Shown: positions 18,510-28,241 of the stretch, piece by piece
Position numbering within the stretch: the first letter of the stretch is position 1
Layout of the letters: every line of letters starts with the position of its first letter
Source of the DNA: an uncultured Clostridia bacterium
GTDB taxonomy: Bacteria > Bacillota > Clostridia > Oscillospirales > CAG-272
Direction: 5' to 3'
DNA length: 64,000 nucleotides
Assembly: GCA_947631765.1 (NCBI GenBank)
Contig: CANRMP010000003.1
Coordinates: forward strand, 1-64,000
Position numbers and translations under genes: made by a program
Notes under the pieces: generated by a model
Told to the model about the DNA's origin: nothing
The model's input: the letters and a program-made list of their open reading frames with translations, nothing else
Databases searched by the model: none

Positions 18510-20328
18510 GCATATCAAAATATATATTCGTTCCCTAAAGCTGATACTTGAGCTGAGCCGTGAATACTTTGTGCTTTTAATACTTCAAAGCGTGATCTCG
18601 GCTATTATTCCGTTTGTGCCGATTTACTTTTCGGCAAAGCTGATTGACTCGCTTATAGAATCGGCTCCGATAGAAACGCTTGTGTTATATGTAGTTCTGA
18701 CCGTCGGTCTTGTCTTTCTTCTTAACGTTTTAAACACATTTATTATTGCAAGACACAATATCGCCTCAGGAAAAATGTATCAGAGCTATAACTGGAAATT
18801 TTCCGAAAAAGCGATGGAATTTGCGTATGAGGAGCTTGAAAAGCGCGATATAACCCTGCTTCGTGACAGGATACAGGCAGAGCGGCAGTATGGGTACAAC
18901 ATATTTTTCCTTTACAGCGCAACCGGCTCTCTTATTACAAACTCAGTGAGGATTTTAACCTCCTTTGCGCTTTGCACATCCTTTTTTCTTACAAAAAGCA
19001 TACCTCTTTATATAAAGCTTATACTCATATTTTCGGTGATTTTAATAGTTGTCGTAGGCATTCTCATTCAGAACAGGAATGAAAAGCTTCAAAGAAATTA
19101 TATGGATGAAGAGGTTGAGCTGAACATTCTGTATGAAAAGCTGATAGACTACATGAATAATTACAGCAGCGGCAAGGATATACGTCTGTATGACATGGCG
19201 GATAACCTTGAGAAATATGAAATTGACACAATTTTCGCAAGTCTTGATAAATATCATTACTTTAATAAAAAACGGTTTTTCTCGGGCGGTATAAACAAAA
19301 TATTAAACGCCGCGCTCGGCTTGTTTTTGTATCTGCTTCTCATTTATGCGGCGCTTGACGGAGGCATCAGCGTCGGCTCGATTGCAAAATACGTCAGCTC
19401 ATTAACCATAATGCTTGGCGCGCTCTCGGGGATTGTCGGCGCAGTGCAGAGAACTATTACAAACAGCGAATATATGAAGCGCTTTTTCTCCTACTTTGAC
19501 ATAAAGAACAATATGTATAAAGGCTCTCTCACGGTTGAAAAAAGGGATGACAACGAGTATTTTGTTGAATTTAAAAACGTCTCCTTCAAGTACCCGCAAA
19601 GTGAAACTTGGGCGCTAAAAAACGTCAATATCAAATTCAAAGTCGGCGAAAAGCTGGCGGTGGTCGGAATGAACGGGAGCGGAAAAACCACCTTCATTAA
19701 GCTGATGTGCAGACTGTACGACCCGACCGAGGGTGAAATACTTTTAAACGGCGTGAATATTAAAAAATACGACTATGACGAATATCTTTCTCTCTTTTCG
19801 GTCGTCTTTCAGGATTTTCGCCTCTTTGCCTTCACGCTCGGGCAGAACGTTGCGGCAAGCGCGGTATACGACCGCGAAAAAGCGGAAAGAGCGCTTATTA
19901 TGGCGGGGTTTGGCGAAAGGCTTTCAACGATGAAAAAAGGGTGCGATACCTATCTTAACAAGAATTGCGACGACGAAGGGGTTGAAATATCGGGCGGCGA
20001 GGGACAGAAGATCGCTCTTGCAAGAGCGCTTTACAAGGACGCGCCCTTCATCGTCCTCGACGAACCCACCGCCGCTCTCGACCCTGTTTCGGAGTATGAG
20101 GTGTACAGCAAATTCAACGAGATAGCGCAGGAGAAAACCGCAATTTATATCAGTCACCGCCTTGCCTCCTGCCGTTTCTGCGATAAAATTGCAGTTTTTG
20201 ACAACGGCAGTATAGTGCAAATCGGAAATCACGAAGGCTTGCTTTCACAAAGTCATGGCAAATACTGTGAGCTTTGGAACTCGCAGGCGCAGTATTATAC
20301 CGAAAATAAAGAAAGCGATAAAGAATAA
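18496..20328 (+). CDS. ABC exporter, fused membrane-ATPase half-transporter (2)
   Basis: A 610-residue second half-transporter, with a membrane domain (about residues 20-330) and ATPase domain: Walker A GMNGSGKTT, signature ISGGEGQKI, Walker B FIVLDEPTAA, SHRLAS. It overlaps the first subunit by 14 nt and has its own GGAGA ribosome site. Both partners keep intact catalytic motifs, including the Glu after Walker B, unlike many heterodimeric exporters with one degenerate site. It closes the LytTR/GHKL/ABC operon. Confidence 0.92.
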   Translation: MKLSEHIKIYIRSLKLILELSREYFVLLILQSVISAIIPFVPIYFSAKLIDSLIESAPIETLVLYVVLTVGLVFLLNVLNTFIIARHNIASGKMYQSYNWKFSEKAMEFAYEELEKRDITLLRDRIQAERQYGYNIFFLYSATGSLITNSVRILTSFALCTSFFLTKSIPLYIKLILIFSVILIVVVGILIQNRNEKLQRNYMDEEVELNILYEKLIDYMNNYSSGKDIRLYDMADNLEKYEIDTIFASLDKYHYFNKKRFFSGGINKILNAALGLFLYLLLIYAALDGGISVGSIAKYVSSLTIMLGALSGIVGAVQRTITNSEYMKRFFSYFDIKNNMYKGSLTVEKRDDNEYFVEFKNVSFKYPQSETWALKNVNIKFKVGEKLAVVGMNGSGKTTFIKLMCRLYDPTEGEILLNGVNIKKYDYDEYLSLFSVVFQDFRLFAFTLGQNVAASAVYDREKAERALIMAGFGERLSTMKKGCDTYLNKNCDDEGVEISGGEGQKIALARALYKDAPFIVLDEPTAALDPVSEYEVYSKFNEIAQEKTAIYISHRLASCRFCDKIAVFDNGSIVQIGNHEGLLSQSHGKYCELWNSQAQYYTENKESDKE

Positions 20329-20343
20329 ATAAAAACAAACGTA

Positions 20344-20377
20344 GCCCTCTTTTCGGCAAAGGGAAAGAGGGCAATTT
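20344..20377 (+). terminator. Terminator of the ABC exporter operon
   Basis: 9-bp stem GCCCTCTTT (20344-20352) / AAAGAGGGC (20364-20372), followed by a short AATTT. The T run is weak. Confidence 0.5.
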
Positions 20378-20388
20378 ACTTATTGATA

Positions 20389-20417
20389 TTGACAAAAGGG
20401 AAAAGTAGGCTTATAAT
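20389..20417 (+). promoter_or_regulatory. Consensus sigma-A promoter of the ABC-F gene
   Basis: TTGACA (20389-20394), 17 nt, TATAAT (20412-20417): full consensus in both boxes, 33 nt before the ABC-F start. Confidence 0.88.
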
Positions 20418-20450
20418 TTAACTTGAAAGTAAAAAAACACGGAGATCCAA

Positions 20451-22340
20451 ATGATACTCAGCTGTGAGGGAATTTCCCTCTCTTACGGAAGCGAGCCTCT
20501 TCTTGAGGATATAAGCTTTTTTATAAACGAAGGCGACAAGCTCGGAATTGTCGGTGTCAACGGCGCGGGAAAATCCACGCTGCTTAAAATTATTACCGGC
20601 GAAACCGAGAGCCTTTCGGGAAATGTATATATTTCAAAAGGAAAGAGCATAGGTTATCTTGCTCAAAACAGCACTTTTTCTGAAAATCAGAGCGTATTTG
20701 AGACTGTCTGCTCGGTCTTTTCTACTCTTATCGAACGCGAAAAGAAGCTTGAGGAGCTGCGAGTAAAAGCCGAAAGAGGTGAAAATGAGGCGGCGCTTCA
20801 ATACTCGGCTGAAAACGAAGAATTTGTCCGACTCGGAGGGCTTGAATTTCGCGGACGGTGCCGCGGTATGCTAATTTCCCTCGGCTTTGAACGTGAAATT
20901 TTCGATATGCCGGTTAACAGTCTCAGCGGAGGACAAAAAACAAGGGTTGCCTTGGCAGCTCTTCTTCTTTCGGAGCCCGATATAATAATTCTTGACGAGC
21001 CGACAAACCATCTTGATATTGAGAGCGTTATTTTTCTTGAAAAATATCTCGCCTCAATTAAAAAGACGGTAATTGTCGTCTCGCACGACAGATATTTCCT
21101 TGTCAAGGTTACAAACAAAACGCTTGAAATCGAAAATCACAGGTGCAAGCTTTATAACGGCAATTACGATTTTTACGCCGAGCAGAAGAAAAAGGACAGG
21201 GAAACGCTACTTCACCAATACAAAAACCAGCAAAAGGAAATAGCGCGCATTGAGGCGTATATTCGTCAGCAAAGGCAGTGGAATCGTGAGCGAAATATCA
21301 TTGCCGCCGAAAGCCGGCAAAAGCTGCTTGACAAAATGGAAAAAATCGAAGCGCCTCTGCCTGACCCCGCAAATATCAGAATGACCTTCACAAAGTCGGA
21401 GGAAAGCGGAAATGATGTTCTGTCGGTTAGAAATCTTTCAAAAGCATACGGAAATAATATTCTCTTTTCTAATCTTTCCTTTGAGCTTAAAAAAAGAGAC
21501 CGTATGGTGATTATCGGTCACAACGGGTGCGGAAAATCCACGCTTCTTAAAATTCTTAATATGGCAATAACGGCAAACTCAGGAAGGTTTGAATACGGCT
21601 ACAATGTAAAGCAGGGATATTATGATCAGGAAAACCAAAATCTGAATGAAAATTACACTGTCATTGAGGAAATATGGAACAGATATCCCGACAAGACCCA
21701 AACCGAGATTCGTTCGGCGCTCGCGCTCTTTCTTTTCAGAGGAGAGGAAATATTTAAACAGATAAGCGTTCTTTCTGGTGGAGAAAAGGCAAGAGTGACC
21801 TTTGCAAAGCTGATGCTTTCAAAATTTAATCTCCTCTTTCTTGACGAGCCTACCAACCACCTTGACATAATGTCGCGCGAGGTGCTTGAGGATGCGCTTC
21901 TAAAGTTTGACGGAACTATCGTCGCCGTATCTCACGACAGGTATTTTATAAAAAAGCTTGCAACAAGGATCCTTTCTTTTGAAAAAGATAACACCGTGCT
22001 TGATTATTTGGGAACATATGACGAATATCTCTCATATTCCGAAAAAAAGAGCGACCAAGCTAAAGAAAGCCTTGAAAAAGAAAAGCAAAGCGAGGCTAAA
22101 CTGCAATGGGAGAATATGAAAAAGCTCCAGGCGGGAAAGCGCAAAAACGAACGCTTGATAACAAAATCAAAAGAAGAAATGTCGGCAATCGAAGCACGCA
22201 TCAATGAAATATCAAAGGAGGAAGAGAAGTTTTCAACAAATCACATAAAGCTTTTGGAGCTTTACAACGAGCGCACGGCGCTTGAAAACAGAATGCTTGA
22301 GCTCATGGAGTTCTTTGAAAAATGCGGTGAAGAGTACTGA
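20451..22340 (+). CDS. ABC-F family ATPase (YdiF/Uup-like)
   Basis: A 629-residue soluble protein with two ABC ATPase domains and no membrane helices. Domain 1 has GVNGAGKST, LSGGQKTR and IILDEPTNHLD; domain 2 has GHNGCGKST, LSGGEKAR and LFLDEPTNHLD. The linker (about residues 240-300) and a charged coiled-coil C-terminus (about 535-629) match the YdiF/Uup-type subgroup. ABC-F proteins bind the ribosomal E site and relieve stalling; some confer antibiotic resistance, which cannot be judged here. Confidence 0.93.
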   Translation: MILSCEGISLSYGSEPLLEDISFFINEGDKLGIVGVNGAGKSTLLKIITGETESLSGNVYISKGKSIGYLAQNSTFSENQSVFETVCSVFSTLIEREKKLEELRVKAERGENEAALQYSAENEEFVRLGGLEFRGRCRGMLISLGFEREIFDMPVNSLSGGQKTRVALAALLLSEPDIIILDEPTNHLDIESVIFLEKYLASIKKTVIVVSHDRYFLVKVTNKTLEIENHRCKLYNGNYDFYAEQKKKDRETLLHQYKNQQKEIARIEAYIRQQRQWNRERNIIAAESRQKLLDKMEKIEAPLPDPANIRMTFTKSEESGNDVLSVRNLSKAYGNNILFSNLSFELKKRDRMVIIGHNGCGKSTLLKILNMAITANSGRFEYGYNVKQGYYDQENQNLNENYTVIEEIWNRYPDKTQTEIRSALALFLFRGEEIFKQISVLSGGEKARVTFAKLMLSKFNLLFLDEPTNHLDIMSREVLEDALLKFDGTIVAVSHDRYFIKKLATRILSFEKDNTVLDYLGTYDEYLSYSEKKSDQAKESLEKEKQSEAKLQWENMKKLQAGKRKNERLITKSKEEMSAIEARINEISKEEEKFSTNHIKLLELYNERTALENRMLELMEFFEKCGEEY

Positions 22341-22409
22341 GTTTATGTAATAGTCTTAAAGCCTTACGCATATTTTTAATCAGAATAAAAATATTCGGAG
22401 GATTTAAAG

Positions 22410-23567
22410 ATGAATAAGACTAAAAAGAGACAATCTTTCTTGCTTTCTCTGCTGCTTTGCATATCGATGCTTATAGGACTTTCGGCGCCTTTTTTGTCAT
22501 ATGCCGAAATCGAAGCGGATGCAAAAAGCTTAATTCTGATTGAAGCGAAAACCGGCAAGGTTCTATATGAAAACAACGCAGATGAAAAGCTGCCTCCCGC
22601 GTCGGTGACAAAGGTTATGACTATGCTTCTTGTCATGGAGGCGGTTGACAGTGACGTTATAAGTCTTACCGACATGGTGAGCGCAAGTGCCCTTGCGGCT
22701 TCGATGGGCGGCTCTCAAATCTACCTTGAAGAGGGGGAAGAGATGAGCGTCGAGGACCTTTTAAAGTCTGTTGTTATCGCCTCGGCAAACGACGCCGCCT
22801 GCGCTTTGGCGGAATATATTGCGGGAAGTCATGACGAATTTGTCAGGCGGATGAATGAGAGAGCTTTGGAGCTCGGCATGGTTAACACCCATTTTGAAAA
22901 TACAAACGGACTTGACGATACGACCGACAGTCACCTCACCTCTGCAAGAGACATAGCGATAATGTCGGCGGAGCTTATCGTCAATCACCCCAAGATTCTC
23001 GAGTACTCCTCAATATGGCAGGATTCGGTGCGAAACGGTGAATTTACGCTTACCAATACCAACAGGCTCGTACGCTTTTACAACGGCTGTAACGGACTTA
23101 AAACCGGCTCGACAAGCAAGGCAAAATTCTGTATAAGCGCCTCGGCTTGCCGAGATAATATGCAGCTTATTGCCGTTGTCATGGGCTCCTCAACAAGAGA
23201 CACGCGAAACGCCACCGCAAAAGCCCTGCTTGACTGGGGCTTTGCAAATTTCTCATTTGCGGAATGTGCCGCAGACAGCGGTATCACCGTTAAGGTCGAC
23301 AAGGGGCAGAGCAGGTATGTCGGCGCGGGATATAACAGCTCGGACTTTGTGGTGGGAAAAGGCAAGTCGGATAAGATAGAAAAAATATGCGAAATTCCCG
23401 AAAGCGTCGACGCGCCGGTTGCAAAGGGAGAAATAATAGGCAAGGTAATTTACACACTTGACGGAGAAAAGATAGGCGAAACTCCAATCTATGCGCTTGA
23501 AGGCGTTAAAAAGATGAATTTTGGCGAAATGTTTTCAAGGCTTATTAAAAAGTACTTTCTAATTTAA
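22410..23567 (+). CDS. dacF: D-alanyl-D-alanine carboxypeptidase (DacF-like, S11)
   Basis: A 385-residue penicillin-binding protein that trims the terminal D-Ala of peptidoglycan stem peptides. A signal peptide (residues 1 to about 31) is followed by the three S11 motifs: PASVTK (Ser-x-x-Lys), SAND and LKTGS. The C-terminal region (about 275-385) fits the PBP5-like C-terminal domain with a final basic/hydrophobic anchor (RLIKKYFLI). CGGAGG precedes the ATG. DacF-type enzymes act in vegetative wall or forespore cortex; the gene stands alone, so the stage is not settled. Confidence 0.92.
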   Translation: MNKTKKRQSFLLSLLLCISMLIGLSAPFLSYAEIEADAKSLILIEAKTGKVLYENNADEKLPPASVTKVMTMLLVMEAVDSDVISLTDMVSASALAASMGGSQIYLEEGEEMSVEDLLKSVVIASANDAACALAEYIAGSHDEFVRRMNERALELGMVNTHFENTNGLDDTTDSHLTSARDIAIMSAELIVNHPKILEYSSIWQDSVRNGEFTLTNTNRLVRFYNGCNGLKTGSTSKAKFCISASACRDNMQLIAVVMGSSTRDTRNATAKALLDWGFANFSFAECAADSGITVKVDKGQSRYVGAGYNSSDFVVGKGKSDKIEKICEIPESVDAPVAKGEIIGKVIYTLDGEKIGETPIYALEGVKKMNFGEMFSRLIKKYFLI

Positions 23568-23575
23568 AAAAGTCC

Positions 23576-23604
23576 TTGATTATTGCGCGCAAATATAGTA
23601 AAAT
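23576..23604 (+). promoter_or_regulatory. Sigma-A promoter of pgi
   Basis: TTGATT (23576-23581), 17 nt, TAAAAT (23599-23604). Confidence 0.7.
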
Positions 23605-23640
23605 AGAATTTAGAAAATATTAAAAGGAATGGAAGAGAAA

Positions 23641-24975
23641 ATGACGCTTAAATTAAACGATAAATATCTTTCAAAATTTGTAACACAAGACGATTACAAC
23701 AAAATCAAGCCGACTCTTGAGAGTGCTTACCAAACGCTTACAAGCAGAACGGGAAAAGGAAACGATTTTTTGGGCTGGATAGACCTTCCCGTAAATTATG
23801 ACAGGGAAGAGTTTGAGAGAATAAAGAGCGCGGCAAAAAGGATACAAAATTCCTGCGATGTCTTTATTGTTATAGGTATCGGAGGCTCGTATCTCGGAGC
23901 ACGCGCGGCAATAGAGTTTTGCAAGGGTCAAAAGTACAACGCTCTAAAAAAGAGCACACCGGATATCTATTTTTCGGGAAACGATATTTCCGCCTCAAAC
24001 ATATCCGAGCTTCTTGAAATATGCGAGGGACGGGACGTGTGCGTAAACGTTATCTCAAAATCGGGAACCACGACCGAACCGGCAATAGCTTTCAGAATCT
24101 TCAGGGATATGCTGTATAAAAAATACGGGAAAGAGGAAGCGGTTAAGCGTATATTTGTAACAACCGACCGCTGCCGCGGCAAGCTTAAAGAGCTGTCGGA
24201 CGCCGAGGGGTATGAAACCTTTGTGGTGCCGGATGATGTCGGCGGGCGCTTCTCGGTGCTCACTCCCGTGGGACTTCTGCCTATTGCCGTTGCGGGAATT
24301 GATATTTCCGACATGATGAAGGGCGCCGCAGACGCGAGAGAGAATTATTCGCTTTGCGATATCGAGAAAAACGACAGCTTAAAATACGCGGCAATAAGAA
24401 ACATTCTCCATGCAAAAGGAAAATCGGTTGAAATACTTGCCTCGTATGAAAGCGCGCTGGCAATGACCGCAGAGTGGTGGAAACAGCTCTACGGAGAGAG
24501 CGAGGGCAAGGAAAACAAGGGCATTTTTCCGGCGTCGGTTTCATTTACCACAGACCTTCATTCAATGGGACAGTTTATCCAGCAGGGAAGCAGGATAATG
24601 TTTGAAACGGTTATCGACGTGCAGAACTCCGACAGCAAGGTTTTAATTCCTTATGATGAGAGCAACTCGGACGGGCTGAATTTTATTGCCGGCAAGGATA
24701 TGCACTATGTTTCAAGAACCGCGTTCAAGGGCACGGCAATTGCCCATACGGACGGCAACACCCCGAATATTGTGCTTGAGCTTGAAAAACGCGGCGCATA
24801 TGAATTCGGATACCTTGTTTACTTTTTCGAGCTTGCGTGCGGAATTTCGGGCTATATACTCGGAGTTAATCCGTTTGACCAGCCGGGAGTTGAGGAATAC
24901 AAGAAAAATATGTTTGCGCTTCTCGGCAAACCGGGGTATGAGGAACTCGGAAAACAACTTTTGGACAAAATATAA
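23641..24975 (+). CDS. pgi: Glucose-6-phosphate isomerase
   Basis: A 444-residue glycolytic isomerase (glucose-6-P to fructose-6-P). SIS-domain landmarks are [22 protein letters not shown], the catalytic Glu region in [11 protein letters not shown] and a C-terminal basic residue region in [10 protein letters not shown]. The length is that of the short Gram-positive type. Another ATG at 23629 is in frame, but AAGGA lies too close to it, whereas it is well spaced for 23641. It has its own promoter. Confidence 0.95.
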   Translation: MTLKLNDKYLSKFVTQDDYNKIKPTLESAYQTLTSRTGKGNDFLGWIDLPVNYDREEFERIKSAAKRIQNSCDVFIVIGIGGSYLGARAAIEFCKGQKYNALKKSTPDIYFSGNDISASNISELLEICEGRDVCVNVISKSGTTTEPAIAFRIFRDMLYKKYGKEEAVKRIFVTTDRCRGKLKELSDAEGYETFVVPDDVGGRFSVLTPVGLLPIAVAGIDISDMMKGAADARENYSLCDIEKNDSLKYAAIRNILHAKGKSVEILASYESALAMTAEWWKQLYGESEGKENKGIFPASVSFTTDLHSMGQFIQQGSRIMFETVIDVQNSDSKVLIPYDESNSDGLNFIAGKDMHYVSRTAFKGTAIAHTDGNTPNIVLELEKRGAYEFGYLVYFFELACGISGYILGVNPFDQPGVEEYKKNMFALLGKPGYEELGKQLLDKI

Positions 24976-24983
24976 AAATACTA

Positions 24984-25012
24984 TTGCATTTTTAAATTGA
25001 ATATTGTATAAT
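24984..25012 (+). promoter_or_regulatory. Sigma-A promoter of the P-loop gene
   Basis: TTGCAT (24984-24989), 17 nt, TATAAT (25007-25012), 31 nt before the start codon. Confidence 0.72.
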
Positions 25013-25043
25013 ATAAACAGATAAAAGAATCGGAGGTATACCT

Positions 25044-25457
25044 ATGATAAAATTGATAGCAGGACTCAAGGGTTCCGGTAAAACCAAAACACTTATTCAG
25101 ATGACGAACGACGCCGGCTCTTCCTCAAACGGCTCGGTGGTCTGCATTGAAAAAGGCGACAAGCTCATGCACGAGATTAAGTATACCGTGCGCCTTATTG
25201 ACACGGAAAAATTCAATATTTCAAACGCCGCCTCTCTTTACGGGTTTGTAACGGGGATTTATGCAAGCAATCACGATATAAGCGATATATTTATTGACAG
25301 CGCGCTGAAAATATGCGGAAACGATATTGCGGAGTTTGAAAGATTTATCGAAGCGGTGCGCGATTTTATCAAGTCAAATGGACTTAATATCAACGTGGTC
25401 ATGACTGCGTCTGTCGATCAGACCGCGCTCACCCCCGCTCTTATAAAATACCTTTGA
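25044..25457 (+). CDS. Small P-loop NTPase-like protein (137 aa)
   Basis: The N-terminus MIKLIAGLKGSGKTKTL is a Walker A motif (residues 7-14). A possible Walker B is the IFIDSALK segment (about residues 84-91). Fully cytoplasmic, with an alternating beta/alpha pattern but only about half a usual ATPase domain. Own promoter, GGAGG ribosome site and strong terminator show a real monocistronic gene. I recall similar short proteins annotated as hypothetical in Oscillospirales; function unknown. Confidence 0.7.
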   Translation: MIKLIAGLKGSGKTKTLIQMTNDAGSSSNGSVVCIEKGDKLMHEIKYTVRLIDTEKFNISNAASLYGFVTGIYASNHDISDIFIDSALKICGNDIAEFERFIEAVRDFIKSNGLNINVVMTASVDQTALTPALIKYL

Positions 25458-25477
25458 CGTTTTATAAATGAGTACAT

Positions 25478-25518
25478 ACAACGGCGGCTTTTCTCTTACC
25501 GCCGTTGTAATTTATTTT
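25478..25518 (+). terminator. Strong Rho-independent terminator
   Basis: 10-bp stem ACAACGGCGG (25478-25487) / CCGCCGTTGT (25499-25508), then AATTTATTTT. Confidence 0.85.
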
Positions 25519-25598
25519 GGCATTTTGTATTTCCTTGCATAGAATTAAAGTAAGGCAAAGAAACGCCTTAAGTTATTTCACAGGAGGAATAAAAAGAT

Positions 25599-26414
25599 AT
25601 GCCGGATACAAGACCACAAGGTTTGAATGCTTCGTATCCTCGCAGAGAAAATGTATTTATAGATTCATATCGAATTCTTGACAGCTGTAAGGATAAAGAT
25701 TGCTTTGAAGATACACGAGTAATTCTTAGCGATATGGGGCAGGAAGTGCTTGAAAAGAGCGGAAGTATAAGAGTTACCGAAACCAAGGTTGTATGGACGG
25801 ACATCATAACCGAGCCGGTTAAGTTCAACCGCGGCTTTTATCAGATAACCATAAGATTTTTTACCAAAATAGTATGCGAAGCATGTGTTTCGGGCGGTAA
25901 GGTACAGGAAATCGAGGGAATTGCCGTAAACGAGAAAAAGGTCGTTTTGTACGGCGGCGAGGGAAGCGTCAACATTTTCAGAAGCTCCGACCTTCCGTAT
26001 GAATTTTGCAGCTACGGCGGCGGAGGAGAAAGCGTCTCCTCAAGTAAGCCGGTGATAGTCGTCGAGGTTGTAGACCCCATGGCTCTCACCGTTAAGGTTA
26101 TGGAAAAAGATCGCCCTCAGTGCTGCTGCAATTTCTCGCCGGAGGAAATGCCCGCAGGTGTGCTGTCGTTCTTTAACGGAAATTTCTCGGGCTCGAATAT
26201 CGGGGAGAAAACCCTTTACGTCAGTCTCGGATTTTTCTCGATTGTGAGACTTGAAAGACCTGCCCAGTTTATCGTTTCGGGAACTGAGTTTGCCGTTCCG
26301 GACAAAGTGTGCTGTAAGCCCGAAGAGGAAGACCCATGCAAGCTCTTTTCAAAGATGAGCTTTCCCGTAAACGAATTTACCTCAGGCGCTCTTCAAGACT
26401 GCAACAACACATAA
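25599..26414 (+). CDS. Conserved clostridial protein of unknown function (Cys-containing)
   Basis: A 271-residue soluble protein with AGGAGG before the ATG. It opens with a segment (residues about 12-35) rich in YPRRENVFID and RILDSCKDKDCFED, and has FNRGFYQITIRFF near residue 80 and VVDPMALTVKV near 160. I recall this architecture from proteins shared by many spore-forming Clostridia, possibly spore-coat related, but that is memory and not a demonstrated role. Cysteines occur as CKDKDC, CEAC, CCC and CC. No signal peptide or membrane helix. Confidence 0.62.
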   Translation: MPDTRPQGLNASYPRRENVFIDSYRILDSCKDKDCFEDTRVILSDMGQEVLEKSGSIRVTETKVVWTDIITEPVKFNRGFYQITIRFFTKIVCEACVSGGKVQEIEGIAVNEKKVVLYGGEGSVNIFRSSDLPYEFCSYGGGGESVSSSKPVIVVEVVDPMALTVKVMEKDRPQCCCNFSPEEMPAGVLSFFNGNFSGSNIGEKTLYVSLGFFSIVRLERPAQFIVSGTEFAVPDKVCCKPEEEDPCKLFSKMSFPVNEFTSGALQDCNNT

Positions 26415-26439
26415 GATGTAAATTAAGCACAAGTCAAAT

Positions 26440-26470
26440 CGGTTGACAGCATATTATTTGCCGTCAACCG
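26440..26470 (+). terminator. Hairpin downstream of the Cys-containing protein gene
   Basis: 8-bp stem CGGTTGAC (26440-26447) / GTCAACCG (26463-26470) with a 15-nt loop and no T run. It may stabilise the transcript end or act as a weak terminator. Confidence 0.35.
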
Positions 26471-26513
26471 CTCCCAACGTTTTGCCGCACACTCCATAAA
26501 GAGAATTTTTAAA

Positions 26514-26555
26514 CCGCCCGCACTGCATTTTACAGCTCGGGCGGCGTATTTTTTT
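26514..26555 (+). terminator. Rho-independent terminator between convergent genes
   Basis: 7-bp stem CCGCCCG (26514-26520) / CGGGCGG (26538-26544) followed by TATTTTTTTT. It reaches the last base pairs of the convergent glnS gene. Confidence 0.7.
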
Positions 26556-28212
26556 ACTTGTTTTTAATAAAACTGTCTTTGAGGGTCACGGTTCTTATAA
26601 ACGTATCGGGGTGATTTTTGTCCTTTACGAAATATCCCATTCTGACAAACTGGAATCTGTCGTTAACTGTCGCTGTAGCGAGCGAGGGCTCTGCCTTGCA
26701 TCCGGTGAACTTTTTTGCAGAGTCGGGATTAAGGTATGAGTTGTACTCCTCGGGGTCTATTTCGTTCATGTTGTCATGAGTGAAAAGCTTGTCGTAATAC
26801 ATGACGTTAAAGTCCTTGCAGGACCTTGCGGATACCCAGTGAATTGTACCCTTGACCTTTCTGTCGACAGGGTTACGATTTCCGGTTTCAAGGTCTGCAA
26901 TGCAGTGAATTTCCTTAATGCTTCCGTCCTCGTTTTTGGCAATATCTGTACATTTGACAATGTACGCGCCCATAAGTCGCACCTCACCGCCCTTTTTTAG
27001 TCTGAAGAACTTGGGAGGAGGAACCTCGGCAAAGTCGCTCTGCTCAATATACAGCTCTTTTGAAAAGGGAACCTCACGGACTCCGGCGTCCTCGCGCGTC
27101 GGATTGTTCGATATTGAAAAATACTCGACCTTATCCTCGGGATAGTTGTCAATGATGAGCTTCACAGGCTCAATTACGCATATTCTGCGCTCGGCTCTGT
27201 TATTTAGGTCTTCTCTCACGCAGTGTTCAAGAAGCTCTATGTCGACCAGAGACTCGACCTTGGCAATTCCCGCGCGCCTTATAAACTCAAATATAGCGTC
27301 GGGCGAATATCCGCGCCTTCTAAGAGCGGATATAGTAGGAAGGCGAGGGTCGTCCCAGCCGTCAACAATATTGTTTTCAACAAGGTAGCGCAGATATCTT
27401 TTGCTCATTAAGGTATAAGTCACGTTGAGTCTTGCAAACTCCCTTTGTTTTGGAGGATAGACGTCAAAGCCGCAGTTTTTAATAACCCAGTCGTAAAGAG
27501 GTCTGTGATTTTCAAATTCAAGCGAGCAGAGAGAATAGGTGATTCCCTCAATTGCATCCTGAATGGGGTGGGCAAAATCGTACATCGGGTATATGCACCA
27601 TTTATTTCCCTGACGGTGGTGGGGAGTATGCAGTATGCGGTATATCGCGGGGTCGCGCATTAAAACGTTAGGAGACGCCATGTCTATTTTTGCGCGAAGG
27701 GTTTTTGCGCCGTCCTCAAACTCGCCGTTCTTCATCCTCTCGAAAAGATCGAGGTTTTCCTCAACCGTTCTGTTTCTGTATGGCGAAGGAATACCCGGCT
27801 CTGTCAGGGTGCCTCTGTATTTTGTCATATCGTCCTTTGATAGGTCGCAAACATAAGCCTTGCCGTCCTTTATAAGCTTTACTGCAAGCTCATAGGTCCT
27901 TTCAAAATAGTCCGAGCCGTAAAAGACTCCGCCCGTAGGCTCAACTCCCAGCCAAAGCAGGTCCTCAAGAATAGAGTCGACATATTCGACGTCCTCTTTT
28001 GTCGGGTTGGTATCGTCGTATCTCAAATTAAAAAGTCCGTTGTATTTTTTGGCAATTGAAGAATTGATATATATAGCCTTTGCGCTTCCTATATGAAGAT
28101 AACCGTTGGGTTCGGGCGGAAAACGGGTGTGTACCTTTGTATGCACGCCGTTTGCGAGATCTTCATCTATAATATCATGAATAAAATTACCTGTAATTTC
28201 CTCTGATTCCAT
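26554..28212 (-). CDS. glnS: Glutaminyl-tRNA synthetase
   Basis: A 552-residue class I synthetase charging tRNA-Gln. The HIGH motif is in PPEPNGYLHIGSAKA (about residues 32-46), and the KMSKS equivalent is LMSKRYL (about 270). The C-terminal beta-barrel anticodon domain is present. Many Firmicutes lack GlnRS and use the transamidation route, so a genuine GlnRS next to GluRS is informative. It is 29 nt downstream of gltX and probably shares its transcript. Confidence 0.96.
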   Translation of the reverse strand: MESEEITGNFIHDIIDEDLANGVHTKVHTRFPPEPNGYLHIGSAKAIYINSSIAKKYNGLFNLRYDDTNPTKEDVEYVDSILEDLLWLGVEPTGGVFYGSDYFERTYELAVKLIKDGKAYVCDLSKDDMTKYRGTLTEPGIPSPYRNRTVEENLDLFERMKNGEFEDGAKTLRAKIDMASPNVLMRDPAIYRILHTPHHRQGNKWCIYPMYDFAHPIQDAIEGITYSLCSLEFENHRPLYDWVIKNCGFDVYPPKQREFARLNVTYTLMSKRYLRYLVENNIVDGWDDPRLPTISALRRRGYSPDAIFEFIRRAGIAKVESLVDIELLEHCVREDLNNRAERRICVIEPVKLIIDNYPEDKVEYFSISNNPTREDAGVREVPFSKELYIEQSDFAEVPPPKFFRLKKGGEVRLMGAYIVKCTDIAKNEDGSIKEIHCIADLETGNRNPVDRKVKGTIHWVSARSCKDFNVMYYDKLFTHDNMNEIDPEEYNSYLNPDSAKKFTGCKAEPSLATATVNDRFQFVRMGYFVKDKNHPDTFIRTVTLKDSFIKNK

Positions 28213-28241
28213 TTTTATTTCCTCTCTTGACTTAATTAATA

